From Rubrivivax sp. (GTDB lineage: Bacteria > Pseudomonadota > Gammaproteobacteria > Burkholderiales > Burkholderiaceae_C), in the NCBI GenBank assembly GCA_027491255.1, contig JAIXWM010000112.1:19496-83495 (forward strand): DNA of 64,000 bases. The letters are read 5' to 3'. The notes under the pieces were generated by a model. That model worked only from the letters and a program-made list of their open reading frames with translations, was not told the DNA's origin and searched no databases. Made by a program: the position numbers and the translations under genes. Shown here piece after piece: positions 25,667 through 34,455 of the stretch; the stretch's first letter is position 1, and each line of letters begins with the position of its first letter.

Positions 25667-25682
25667 CGAAGGCGGGCCTTCG
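25667..25682. terminator. Hairpin between convergent genes
   Basis: CGAAGGC and GCCTTCG form perfect 7-bp arms around two bases between the amidohydrolase (+) and cupin (-) genes. There is no T-run. Confidence 0.4.
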
Positions 25683-25734
25683 CCGCGCTTGGCGCCGGTG
25701 GGGCAGTGCTGTGCTGCTGCGTTGGACGGCGAAT

Positions 25735-26040
25735 CTACGCCTGTGCCTGCGGCTTCGGCGCGGCGTTCACGCGTGCGGCCCAGAAGGTGGCGCCTTCGGG
25801 GCCGTAGCGCTCGGCGTGCGCAATGTGGCGCGCGAGCTCGAAGCGGTCGCCGGCCTTCAGGTGCCGGGTGTGGCCGTCCACCGTGAGCCAGAACTCGCCG
25901 CGCACGACCAGGGCACGCGTATCGAAGGGGTGCTCGTGCACCGGCGTCTCATGGCCGGGCCCCCATTCGCGCACCAGGGCCTCGTCACAGCCCTGGCGCA
26001 GGGCCTCGTCGCGGAACTGCTCGAAGGTCGGCGGGTTCAT
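25735..26040 (-). CDS. Cupin-domain protein
   Basis: A 101-residue single-domain cupin. The metal-binding half-motifs are GHETPVHEHPFDTRALVVRG (two His plus Asp/Glu) and AGDRFELARHIAHAERYGPEG. The chain is short, typical of small cupins that bind a metal and act as enzyme or sensor. It begins three bases after the Bug protein 4 stop with the Shine-Dalgarno inside that stop region, so the two are co-expressed. Confidence 0.8.
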   Translation of the reverse strand: MNPPTFEQFRDEALRQGCDEALVREWGPGHETPVHEHPFDTRALVVRGEFWLTVDGHTRHLKAGDRFELARHIAHAERYGPEGATFWAARVNAAPKPQAQA

Positions 26041-26043
26041 GAC

Positions 26044-27072
26044 TCATCCTTCCTTCTTGAAGCCGATCGCGCGCGCGGCCGCGATGATCTGCTCGCGCTC
26101 GACGCGCAGCGCGGCGGCGAAATCCGAGGGCGACATCAGCACCGGGTCGATGCCCGTGGACTCGATCCGGTCCTTCGTGCCGCCGGCCCTGGACGCGGCA
26201 GCGATCGAGCGCGAGATGTAGGCCACCAGCTCGGCCGGCAGGTTCGCCGGGCCGAACAGCCCGTACCAGGTCGTGATCGCGGCCGCCGGGTGGCCGAGTT
26301 CGTTCATCGTCGGCACCTCCGGCAGGCCGGCGAAGCGCGCGGCCGAGGTCACCGCCAGCGCGCGCAGCTTGCCCGCCTGGACGTGCTTGACGATCGCCGG
26401 TGGCGTGGAGAGGGCGAACTGCACGCGCCCTGCCAGCAGGTCGATGACGGCCGGGCCACTGCCCTTGTAGGGGATGTGCGTGACCTCGATGCCGGCGCCC
26501 TTGAGGAAGACCTCCATGGCCAGGTGGGTCAGGCCGCCGCTGCCACCCGAGGCGTAGTTCATCACCCGCGGCTGCGCCTTGGCGCGCGCGATCATCTGCG
26601 CCGCGGTAGAGACGTTGACGTCGGGATGGGCCAGCAGCACCAGCGGGGTCGAGGCCAGCAGCGAGATGGGTGTGAAGTCCTTGGTCGGCTCGAAGACGTA
26701 TTTCTGCAGCAGGGTCGCGTCGATGAACTGCGACACGCTCATGAAGGACAGGGTGTAGCCGTCGGGCGCGGCGCCGGCCAGCGCGTCCAGCCCGAGCATG
26801 CCGGAGGCGCCCGAGCGGTTCTCGGGCACCACGGTCTGCTTCCAGGCCTCGGAGGCGATCTGCGCGAACAGGCGTGCCGAGACGTCGGTGCCGGCGCCGG
26901 GCGAGGTCGGGATGATCCAGCGCACCGGCCGCGCGGGCCAGCCGCCGGGGCCCGCCGCGCCCTGGGCCCAGCCCGGCCCCACCGCGGCGCCGACGCCGGC
27001 GAGCGCGAGGGTTTGCATCCAGCGCCGGCGGGCGATGGGGAACGATGCGTCGAGGGGTGAGGGATGGGGCAT
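26044..27072 (-). CDS. Bug/TctC-family solute-binding protein 4
   Basis: A 342-residue exported binding protein: a twin-arginine-like start (IARRRWMQTLALAGVGAAVG), cleavage near GWAQG, then RPVRWIIPTSPGAGTDVSAR, TVVPENRSGASGMLGLDAL and VTHIPYKGSGPAVIDLLAG. AGGAG precedes ATG 27072. It is divergent from the lyase/hydratase operon that starts at 27186, so it is the likely receptor for that pathway's substrate, expected to be a di- or tricarboxylate. Confidence 0.92.
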   Translation of the reverse strand: MPHPSPLDASFPIARRRWMQTLALAGVGAAVGPGWAQGAAGPGGWPARPVRWIIPTSPGAGTDVSARLFAQIASEAWKQTVVPENRSGASGMLGLDALAGAAPDGYTLSFMSVSQFIDATLLQKYVFEPTKDFTPISLLASTPLVLLAHPDVNVSTAAQMIARAKAQPRVMNYASGGSGGLTHLAMEVFLKGAGIEVTHIPYKGSGPAVIDLLAGRVQFALSTPPAIVKHVQAGKLRALAVTSAARFAGLPEVPTMNELGHPAAAITTWYGLFGPANLPAELVAYISRSIAAASRAGGTKDRIESTGIDPVLMSPSDFAAALRVEREQIIAAARAIGFKKEG

Positions 27073-27185
27073 CGGGCACTCCTGGGGGCTGCAGGTATCG
27101 GGGCGCTGCCTGCAGGCGCAGGCCTTTCTTCATGATACGGTGCAGCGTGGGCCTGGGTTGTTCGCCGGGCCCGAAGGACACCGCC

Positions 27186-28085
27186 ATGCCCCTGACCGAC
27201 CCCCGCGCCGCGCTCGCCGCCTTGCTCGCCCCAGGCCGCCTCGTTCGCCTGCCCTGCGCCTACGACGGCCTGTCGGCGCGGGTGGCGCAGCAGTGCGGCT
27301 TTCCGGCCGTGGCCTTCTCGGGCAACGCGGTGTCGGCCAGCCTGCTCGGCCTGCCCGACATCGGCGTGCTGGACGGCAGCGACAACGTCGCCCACGCCGG
27401 GCGCATCGCGCGCCAGCTCGACATCCCGCTGATCTGCGACGCCGACACCGGCTACGGCGGCGTCATGAACGTCGTGCGCACGGTGCAGGAGTTCGAGGCC
27501 GCCGGCGTGGCCGGCATCCACATCGAGGACCAGGTCACGCCCAAGCGCTGCGGGCTGCTGCCGCAGGGCATTCCGGTCGTGCCGGTCGAGGAGCAGGTGC
27601 GCAAGATCCGGGCGGCTGCGCAGGCCCGGCGCGATCCGCGCTTCCTGCTGATCGCGCGCACCGATGCGAAGTCCATGCACGGCCTGGAGGCGGCCGCTGC
27701 CCGCGCGCGCGCCTACGTCGAGGCCGGCGCCGACGCGGCGATGGTGATGGGGGCGAACACGCCGGCAGAGCTGCTCCATGTCGCTGGCGTCGTGCGCGCG
27801 CCGCTGGTGGCGGTGATCCAGGAGTCGCCCCCGACCACGGCGCTGACCGATGCCGACCTCGAGGCCGCCGGCTGCGTGCTGGCCTTGCATGCCGGGCTCG
27901 CGCGCTACGCCGTGGTGCGGGCGCTGCAGCAGAGCTTCGGCGCGCTGCGGCGCGACGGTCACACGGCCGCGGTGCGCGACCAGCTGGCCAGCTTCGATGA
28001 CTACAACGCCGTGCTCGGGCTCGACGCCTGGCTCGCGCTCGAGCGCCAATGGCTCGGCGACGCGCCGCCGGCCCGCCCCGCCTGA
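27186..28085 (+). CDS. Isocitrate lyase/PEP mutase-superfamily C-C lyase
   Basis: A 299-residue beta-barrel lyase of the ICL/PEPM superfamily (methylisocitrate lyase, oxaloacetate decarboxylase, 2,3-dimethylmalate lyase). The Mg-binding CDADTGYGG holds Asp85 and Asp87, and the active-site loop reads EDQVTPKRCGLLP with catalytic-type Cys122. The KRCG is kept, but the following residue, His in most lyases, is Leu. The gene heads an operon with LeuC/LeuD-like hydratase genes 13 bp downstream, which suggests that the hydratase makes its 2-hydroxy-dicarboxylate substrate. Confidence 0.88.
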   Translation: MPLTDPRAALAALLAPGRLVRLPCAYDGLSARVAQQCGFPAVAFSGNAVSASLLGLPDIGVLDGSDNVAHAGRIARQLDIPLICDADTGYGGVMNVVRTVQEFEAAGVAGIHIEDQVTPKRCGLLPQGIPVVPVEEQVRKIRAAAQARRDPRFLLIARTDAKSMHGLEAAAARARAYVEAGADAAMVMGANTPAELLHVAGVVRAPLVAVIQESPPTTALTDADLEAAGCVLALHAGLARYAVVRALQQSFGALRRDGHTAAVRDQLASFDDYNAVLGLDAWLALERQWLGDAPPARPA

Positions 28086-28098
28086 AGGAGAGACACCC

Positions 28099-29580
28099 TT
28101 GGACACGCACACGGATGCGAAGGCCCCGCACGACCCGGGTGCCGGCCCCGAGCGGGGCAGCCTTGGCGAAGACGCCCGGCCGAGGACGCTGTTCGACAAG
28201 CTCTGGGACGCCCATCTCGTCGGCCGCCGCGCTGACGGCAGGGAACTGCTGTATGTCGACCGTCACGTCGTGCACGAACTGCATGCGCCGCATGCCTTTG
28301 CCGCGCTCGAGCGCAGTGCGCGGCCGGTGCGCCGGCCCGACCGCACCGTGGTCGTGCAGGACCACACCGTGCCCACCCGTCCCGGGCTGGCGCTGCGCTC
28401 GGACAACATCGTTGCCACCGAGGCCGCTGCCGCGCGCCTGGGCGTGCCCGTCGTGGCCACCGACGACGAGCGCCACGGCATCAGCCATGTGGTCTCCGCC
28501 GAGCGCGGCTGGGCGCTGCCCGGAGCCACGCTCGCCTGCCCCGACAGCCACGCCTCGACCGTCGGTGCGCTGGGCTGCCTGGCCTTCGGCTGCGGCACCT
28601 CGGAGCTCGTGCACGTGCTGGCCACGCAGACGCTGGCGCTGACGCGCCCGAAGTCGATGTGCGTGCGCCTGGACGGCCGGCCCGGGCCGGGGGTCGGTGC
28701 CAAGGACCTGGCGCTGCACCTGATCCGGCAGCTGGGCGTGGCCGCCGGGCGCGGCCACGCGGTGGAGTACACGGGCGCGGCCGTGCGGGCGCTGGACCTC
28801 GAGGGCCGTATGACGCTGTGCAACCTGAGCATCGAGTGGGGCGCGCGCTCGGCGCTGATCGCGCCCGACGCGCAGACGCTGGCCTGGCTGCAGGCCCATG
28901 CTGAACCGCCGGCCGGTCGGCGCTGGGACGAACTCGCCGCCGGCTGGGCCGGGCTGCGCAGCGACGACGGTGCCGCCTTCGACGCCGAGCAGGTGGTGGA
29001 CTGCGAGGGCATCGCGCCGCAGATCACCTGGGGCACGGATCCGTCGCAGACCCTGGGCATCGACGAGCCGGTGCCCGACCCCGGCGACGACGCCACGCCC
29101 GGCGCGGCGCGGCTGCGGCGCGCGCTCGACTACATGGGCCTGGAGCCTGGACAGTCGCTGCGGGGCCTGCCGGTGCAGCGGGTGTTCATCGGCTCCTGCG
29201 CCAACGCCCGGCTGACGGACCTGCGCGCGGCCGCGGCCCTGGTGCGCGGCCGGCGCGTGGCGCCGGGCGTGCAGGCACTGGTCGTTCCCGGCTCCAACAC
29301 CGTCAAGCGCCTGGCCGAGCGCGAGGGACTGGACCGCGTCTTCACCGACGCCGGTTTCGAGTGGCACCGCTCGGGCTGCTCGATGTGCGCCGGCGCCAAT
29401 GGCGAGACCGCAGCTGCCGGCGAGCGCTGCCTGTCGACGACGAACCGCAACTTCGAAAACCGCCAGGGCCGTGGCGTGCGCACCCATCTGGTCGGCCCGG
29501 CGATGGCCGCCGCGGCCGCGGTGGCCGGATGCATCGTCGATGTGCGCGGGCTGGCGCCCGCCGAGGGAGCCGCGGCATGA
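28099..29580 (+). CDS. LeuC-like aconitase-family hydratase, large subunit
   Basis: A 493-residue large subunit of an isopropylmalate-dehydratase-like enzyme. It keeps the [4Fe-4S] cysteines Cys367 (GSCAN), Cys427 and Cys430 (SGCSMCAG) and the substrate segments DHTVPT, CPDSHAST and GSNTVKRLAEREGL. The start is TTG 28099, preceded by GGAG at 28087; no ATG or GTG is in frame before the conserved FDKLWDAH. The location with an ICL-type lyase and no leuB/leuA nearby argues against a leucine-biosynthesis role and for a 2,3-dimethylmalate- or methylmalate-type hydratase; this is inference. Confidence 0.85.
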   Translation: MDTHTDAKAPHDPGAGPERGSLGEDARPRTLFDKLWDAHLVGRRADGRELLYVDRHVVHELHAPHAFAALERSARPVRRPDRTVVVQDHTVPTRPGLALRSDNIVATEAAAARLGVPVVATDDERHGISHVVSAERGWALPGATLACPDSHASTVGALGCLAFGCGTSELVHVLATQTLALTRPKSMCVRLDGRPGPGVGAKDLALHLIRQLGVAAGRGHAVEYTGAAVRALDLEGRMTLCNLSIEWGARSALIAPDAQTLAWLQAHAEPPAGRRWDELAAGWAGLRSDDGAAFDAEQVVDCEGIAPQITWGTDPSQTLGIDEPVPDPGDDATPGAARLRRALDYMGLEPGQSLRGLPVQRVFIGSCANARLTDLRAAAALVRGRRVAPGVQALVVPGSNTVKRLAEREGLDRVFTDAGFEWHRSGCSMCAGANGETAAAGERCLSTTNRNFENRQGRGVRTHLVGPAMAAAAAVAGCIVDVRGLAPAEGAAA

Positions 29581-30173
29581 AGCCCTTCAGCACCGTCACG
29601 GGCGCGGCGGCGCCGCTGCCGCTGGACGACGTCGATACCGACCAGATCATCCCCTCGGCCTGGCTGAAGAGCCTGGACGCCGACCTGGCGCAGGGCTGTC
29701 TGGCCTACATGCGCCGCCGTCCCGACGGCACGCGTGTCGAGGACTTCGTGCTCGAGCGCCCGGCCTTCGCCGCCGCGCCCATCCTCGTGACCGGGCGCAA
29801 CTTCGGCTGCGGCAGCTCGCGCGAGCACGCCGTCTGGGCGCTGCAGGCCTTCGGCGTGCGCTGCGTCATCGGCCACCGGCCCGCGGAGTTCTTCGTCGAG
29901 AACGCGCTGCGCAACGGGCTGCTGGCGCTGGACCTGCCGCTGCCGGCGCTGCGCGAATTGACCGCGGCCGCCGAGCGCGCCGACGGCGCCGAGCCCTTCA
30001 CGGTCGACCTGCGCGCGGGCGAGATCAGCGGCCCCGCCGGGCTGCGCATGGCGTTCGCCATCGACGCCGGCGCCCGCATCGCCCTGCTCGAGGGCCTGGA
30101 CGACATCGGCCTGACGCTCAGGCACGTGGACCTGATCGAGGCCTGGGAGCGACGACAGGCGCCAGCGGCTTGA
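29577..30173 (+). CDS. LeuD-like aconitase-family hydratase, small subunit
   Basis: A 198-residue swivel-domain subunit. It has the DDVDTDQIIPSAWLKSLD start of LeuD proteins and GRNFGCGSSREHAVWALQAFG, the conserved loop that completes the active site, then FFVENALRNGLLALDLP. Its ATG overlaps the large-subunit stop by four bases, so the two subunits are made in equal amounts. It belongs to the same operon as the lyase. Confidence 0.88.
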   Translation: MKPFSTVTGAAAPLPLDDVDTDQIIPSAWLKSLDADLAQGCLAYMRRRPDGTRVEDFVLERPAFAAAPILVTGRNFGCGSSREHAVWALQAFGVRCVIGHRPAEFFVENALRNGLLALDLPLPALRELTAAAERADGAEPFTVDLRAGEISGPAGLRMAFAIDAGARIALLEGLDDIGLTLRHVDLIEAWERRQAPAA

Positions 30174-30294
30174 GGTCCCCGGGCACACACCCTCTAAGAT
30201 CACAGCCCGGATGAACAAGCCGGGCGGCGGCCGATGCGGATTCTCGGCATCCGCGCTGGCCGCGAGCAGCTGCAAGAACCAACAGGAGACATCG

Positions 30295-31056
30295 ATGCGC
30301 AAGGTCCAGGGAATGTCGGTGCTGGTCACCGGCGGTGGTTCGGGTATCGGGGAAGCCTGCGCCCGTCTGTTCGCCGCGCAGGGCGCGCGGGTGACGATCG
30401 GCGGCCGGCGCGCCGACAAGCTGGCCGCAGTGGCGGCATCGATCGGGCCGTCCTGCCTGGCCGTGGCGGGTGATGTCACCTCGGATGCCGACCGGCGCGC
30501 GCTCCTGGCGGCTGCGGTCGCACACGGCGGTGGTCTCGACGTGCTGGTGAACAACGCCGCCAACATGTACCGGCAGCCGGTGGACGGCTACACCGAGCCC
30601 GTGCTGCGCGAAGCCTTCGACACCAACGTCATCGCGCCGATGATGCTGTCGTCGCTGGCCGTGCCGCACCTGGAGGCGCGCCAGGGATCGATCATCTTCA
30701 TCGGCTCCATCCACAACCGTCGGGCCTATCCCGGCGCCTCGCCTTACGCCACCACCAAGGCGGCCGTCGAGGGCTTGGCGCGGGTGATGGCGGCCGAACT
30801 GGGCCGGCGCCAGATCCGGGTCAACTGCGTGCTGCCGGGTGCCGTCAGCACCGAGCTCAACCTGCGCGCCGGGCTGATGACGGCCGAGCAGGCGGTCGAA
30901 CGCTACGCCGCGGTTGCCCCCGAGCATGCCCTGGGCCGCATCGGCACCGGCACCGAGGTGGCCGAATCCGTCGTCTACCTGGCTTGTGCCGAGTGGGTCA
31001 CCGGCGTCGGGCTGGAGGTGGACGGCGGGCTCGGTCTGGGCGTGTCGAAGTTCTGA
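30295..31056 (+). CDS. Short-chain dehydrogenase/reductase
   Basis: A 253-residue classical SDR. The cofactor motif is VTGGGSGIGEACARLFA, the NNAA motif is VLVNNAANMY, and the catalytic residues are Ser in FIGSIHNRR and the YATTK pair (SPYATTKAAVEG). The C-terminal end VTGVGLEVDGGLGLG is typical. AGGAG precedes ATG 30295; an ATG at 30211 in the same frame has no ribosome site. The substrate is probably a hydroxy- or keto-intermediate of the pathway encoded upstream. Confidence 0.88.
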   Translation: MRKVQGMSVLVTGGGSGIGEACARLFAAQGARVTIGGRRADKLAAVAASIGPSCLAVAGDVTSDADRRALLAAAVAHGGGLDVLVNNAANMYRQPVDGYTEPVLREAFDTNVIAPMMLSSLAVPHLEARQGSIIFIGSIHNRRAYPGASPYATTKAAVEGLARVMAAELGRRQIRVNCVLPGAVSTELNLRAGLMTAEQAVERYAAVAPEHALGRIGTGTEVAESVVYLACAEWVTGVGLEVDGGLGLGVSKF

Positions 31057-31451
31057 TGCCTGCCTCGCCCGGGTTCGACCCCGAGCGCCGGTCCGGCGAC
31101 CCGGGCGGGGACGGCCGGACGGCCGTCGAGGTGGTGCGCCACCACCTCGAGGCGGTGGGCTTGCTCGACCCGCTGGCGATGGCGGCCGACTATGCGCAGG
31201 ATGCGCTGCTCGAACGCCCGGACCGCTGCTGGCGGGGCCTGACCGAGATCAGCGCCTACTTCGCCACGGTGCCGGCGCGCCTGGCGGGCGGCCGGGTGGA
31301 GTTCACCGGCTTCGACGAGCACCGACTCGAGGTGCGCTGGACGCTGGTCGGCGGCCCGGCCGACGGCCTGCGCGGCCGCGACCGCTACGAGGTGCAGGCC
31401 GGCCGCATCGTGCGCCAGCAGGTGGTGCTGGACGGCAACGTCGATTTCTGA
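31056..31451 (+). CDS. NTF2/SnoaL-like protein
   Basis: A 131-residue cone-shaped NTF2-like protein (SnoaL or ketosteroid-isomerase fold): VEVVRHHLEAVGLLDPLAMA, YAQDALLERPDRCWRGLTEI, VEFTGFDEHRLEVRWTLVG and a C-terminal RDRYEVQAGRIVRQQVV. No catalytic residues can be fixed from sequence alone. Its ATG overlaps the SDR stop (TGATG), so it ends the lyase operon. It may isomerise or hydrate an intermediate. Confidence 0.7.
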   Translation: MPASPGFDPERRSGDPGGDGRTAVEVVRHHLEAVGLLDPLAMAADYAQDALLERPDRCWRGLTEISAYFATVPARLAGGRVEFTGFDEHRLEVRWTLVGGPADGLRGRDRYEVQAGRIVRQQVVLDGNVDF

Positions 31452-31483
31452 CCTGGCCGCAGCGCTGGGCCGGCTCCGCGCGC

Positions 31484-33043
31484 TCAGACCTTGCGCGCGC
31501 CTTGCCAGTAGCGCTCGCGCACGGCGCGCTTGTCGATCTTGCCGATGGTGTTGCGTGGCATCGAGTCGACGATCTCGACCCGCTCGGGCTGCTTGATCGA
31601 ACTCAGCGACGAGGCGCGGCAGACCGCCAGCAGCTCGTCGGCCGTGGCGCTGTGCCCGGGCCGCAGCGCCACCACGGCCAGCACCGACTCGCCCCACTTG
31701 TCGTCGGGAATGCCGACCACGGCGGCGTCCAGCACCGCGGGGTGCGTGTACAGCACTTTCTCGACCTCGCTCGGCGCGAGGTTGTAGCCGCCGCGGATGA
31801 TCAGATCCTTGATGCGGTCGACGATGTAGAAGTAGCCCTGCTCGTCGACCCGGCCGACGTCGCCCGAATGCAGCCAGCCGCCGATCAGCGCCTTGGCGGT
31901 GCGGTCGGGCTCGCGGAAGTAGCCGCGCATCGTGTGCGGCCCGCCGAAGACGATCTCGCCGTTCTCGCCCAGCGGCACCTCGGCACCGGCCGGGTCGACC
32001 ACGCGCACCGTGGTGGCGAACGAGGGGCGGCCGCAGGAGGTCAGCAGATGCGGCATGTCGTCCAGCGCGCGCACGTGGTCCTGCTTGCGCAGCAGGGTGC
32101 CGATGGAGGCGATCTCGGCCATGCCGTAGAGCTGGATGAAGATCGGCCCGTACTTGGCGATCAGCGTGCGCAGACGTTCGGCCGGGATGGGCGAGGAGCC
32201 GTACCCCAGGGTCGTGATCGAGCGCAGCCGCTGCGGGAAGTCGCCCGGGTCCTGCTCCAGCAGCGTGGCCAGCATCGTGGGCACGAGGAAGGTGTGCGTC
32301 ACCTGGTGCTGCTGCACGGTGTCGCACAGAGCGTAGCTGTTGAAGCCCCGGCTCTCGGCAAAGCCGATCGCCGCCCCCGCCATCAACGCCGGCACCATGG
32401 TGATGTTGACGCAGGAGTTGTGCGGGATCTGGATCAGGTAGCGCGAGTCGGCCGTGATCTCGTACTCCAGGCAGGCGACGGTGCCGTGCTGCAGCGCCGC
32501 GGCGTGGTCGAAGAGGATGCCCTTGGGCAGCCCCGTCGTGCCGCTGGTGTAGACGATGGCGAAGGGGTCGGCGGGGAACACCGTGTAGGCGCTGGCGGGC
32601 AGCGAGGCCGGCGCTGCGGCGAGCGCGGCTTCGTAGCTCGCGGGCCGCTCGAGCACCAGGACGGCGATGCCGCGCGCGTCGGCCAGCGCGTGCGCGAGGG
32701 CCTCGAATTCGGGTTCGGTGATCAGCACCCGGGGCTGCGCGTTGTCGAACACCGACTGCAGTTCGGACGGCGTCATGCGGAAGTTCAGGCCCACGTAGAC
32801 CGCGCCGGCCTTGGCGCAGCCGGCCAGCACCTCCACCACTTCCATCCGGTTGTGCACCAGCAGGGCCACGCGTTCGCCGGCGGCAACGCCGTGGGCGTCT
32901 CGCAGGCAGTGGGCCAGGCGATTGCTGCGCTCGTCCAGGGTGCGGTAGTCCAGCGTGCGCGGCCCGTCGAACAGCGCCAGGCTGTGGGGCGCGCGGGCAG
33001 CGATTCGGGAGATGGCAAGGCCGACATTCATGATGGCTCGCAT
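31484..33043 (-). CDS. AMP-forming acyl-CoA synthetase
   Basis: A 519-residue adenylating enzyme. Motifs in order are FAIVYTSGTTGLPKGILFDH (P-loop), YGMAEIASIG (A5), GWLHSGDVGRVDEQGYFYIV (A7), IIRGGYNLAPSEVEKVLYTH (A8) and the C-terminal catalytic Lys in PRNTIGKIDKRAVRERY. It would activate a carboxylate to its CoA thioester. It is convergent to the lyase/SDR operon and divergent from the P450, so it may belong to either catabolic set. The substrate is unknown. Confidence 0.9.
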   Translation of the reverse strand: MRAIMNVGLAISRIAARAPHSLALFDGPRTLDYRTLDERSNRLAHCLRDAHGVAAGERVALLVHNRMEVVEVLAGCAKAGAVYVGLNFRMTPSELQSVFDNAQPRVLITEPEFEALAHALADARGIAVLVLERPASYEAALAAAPASLPASAYTVFPADPFAIVYTSGTTGLPKGILFDHAAALQHGTVACLEYEITADSRYLIQIPHNSCVNITMVPALMAGAAIGFAESRGFNSYALCDTVQQHQVTHTFLVPTMLATLLEQDPGDFPQRLRSITTLGYGSSPIPAERLRTLIAKYGPIFIQLYGMAEIASIGTLLRKQDHVRALDDMPHLLTSCGRPSFATTVRVVDPAGAEVPLGENGEIVFGGPHTMRGYFREPDRTAKALIGGWLHSGDVGRVDEQGYFYIVDRIKDLIIRGGYNLAPSEVEKVLYTHPAVLDAAVVGIPDDKWGESVLAVVALRPGHSATADELLAVCRASSLSSIKQPERVEIVDSMPRNTIGKIDKRAVRERYWQGARKV

Positions 33044-33248
33044 GATACGAAAGCCCTGCGCGAGGGCCGGGCCTGACGTCGTCGGGGCCGGCTCTCGCGC
33101 AGTAACATCACACCAAACCGGCGTTGCGGTACGAGGGCGGGTCCATGCCGCCCGCCGACGGCAGCCTTCGAGGTGGGGCGCTCGTCAGAGGGGCGTGCCT
33201 GCCGATCCGCGGCGCGCCGATCACGATTTCTTGGAGGGGAGCCCGGGC

Positions 33249-34439
33249 ATGCAGCTTCAGGTACCAGACCACGTGCCCCGGCACCTGGTGTTCGATTTCG
33301 ACATCTACACGGCCAAGGAACTCGAACACGAGCCGCACCGCACGATGGTCGAGTTGCTGCGCTCGCGCCAGGTTCCGCCCATCTTCTTCACGCCGCGCAA
33401 CGGCGGTCACTGGATCGTCGCCGGGGCCGTCGAAGGCCTGGAGATGCTGCGCGACATCGAACGCTTCTCCAGCGAGCCGCAGTACAACGCCAACTCGCGC
33501 AAGCCGTGGACGCTGCCCAACCAGGCCGACCCGCCCGAGCACACCGAGTACCGGCGCATCATCAACCCGGCCTTCGTGCCGCGCGCGGTCGCGGTCATGG
33601 AGGACGGGCTGCGAGCACTTTCAGTGCAGATGGTCGAAGAGCTCGTGCCGCGTGGGGGCTGCAGCTTCGTCGAGGACGTGGCCAAGAAGTTTCCCGTCAA
33701 CGTCTTCCTGCGCATGGCCGGCGCGCCGCAGGGCGACCGGGAGATGCTGGTCGACCTGACGGAGCAGGTCGTGCGGCATCCGGACCGCGCCGCGCGCGAG
33801 GCCGCGAGCCATGCGATGGGCGCCTATGTGATGAAAGCCTACGAGGCGCGTCGAGGCCGGGAGGGAGAGGACCTGCTGAGCATGGTGCTGCAGGGCCGCT
33901 TCCAGGGTCGCGGGCTGAACGACGAGGAACTGCTGGGCATGGGCCTGCTGTTGTTCCTTGGCGGGCTCGACACCGTGGCATCGACGCTGGGCTTCGTCAT
34001 GCTGTTCCTGGCGCGCCACCCGCAGCACTACCGGCAGCTGGTCGATGACCCGGCCCTGATTCCCGGCGCGGTGGAGGAACTGATCCGCGTGCACAGCGTT
34101 GCTTCCGTGCAGCGCGGGGTGCGCGAGGACACCGAATACCTGGGCATCTCGATGCGCAGGAACGACAAGATGTTCTTCATGACCCAGCTCTACGGCCTGG
34201 ACGAGCGCAAGATCGACGATCCCCTGCGCGTGGACTTCACCCGGCCGGTCAGCCCGCACCTGGGCTTCGGCGCCGGGCCGCACCGCTGTATCGGCTCGCA
34301 CCTGGCCCGCACGGAGGTGCGCATCTTCCTGGAGGAGTGGACCCGCCGCATCCCGCGCATGAGCCTGGCAGGTGACGGGGTGGTGCGCACGCGGGGCGGC
34401 CACGTGTGGTCGCCGGTGGAGGTGCCGCTGCGCTGGTAG
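33249..34439 (+). CDS. Cytochrome P450
   Basis: A 396-residue soluble bacterial P450. The I-helix oxygen-binding segment is LLLFLGGLDTVASTLG, the K-helix ExxR is EELIRVHS, and the heme loop FGAGPHRCIGSHLAR places the thiolate Cys at 347. GGAGGGG lies before ATG 33249. No ferredoxin or reductase gene is in the window, so its electron partner is elsewhere. It is near an acyl-CoA synthetase and an ABC uptake system and is probably part of the breakdown of a hydrophobic or terpenoid acid; this is inference. Confidence 0.92.
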   Translation: MQLQVPDHVPRHLVFDFDIYTAKELEHEPHRTMVELLRSRQVPPIFFTPRNGGHWIVAGAVEGLEMLRDIERFSSEPQYNANSRKPWTLPNQADPPEHTEYRRIINPAFVPRAVAVMEDGLRALSVQMVEELVPRGGCSFVEDVAKKFPVNVFLRMAGAPQGDREMLVDLTEQVVRHPDRAAREAASHAMGAYVMKAYEARRGREGEDLLSMVLQGRFQGRGLNDEELLGMGLLLFLGGLDTVASTLGFVMLFLARHPQHYRQLVDDPALIPGAVEELIRVHSVASVQRGVREDTEYLGISMRRNDKMFFMTQLYGLDERKIDDPLRVDFTRPVSPHLGFGAGPHRCIGSHLARTEVRIFLEEWTRRIPRMSLAGDGVVRTRGGHVWSPVEVPLRW

Positions 34440-34455
34440 GTCGGCGGCGCGGCGC

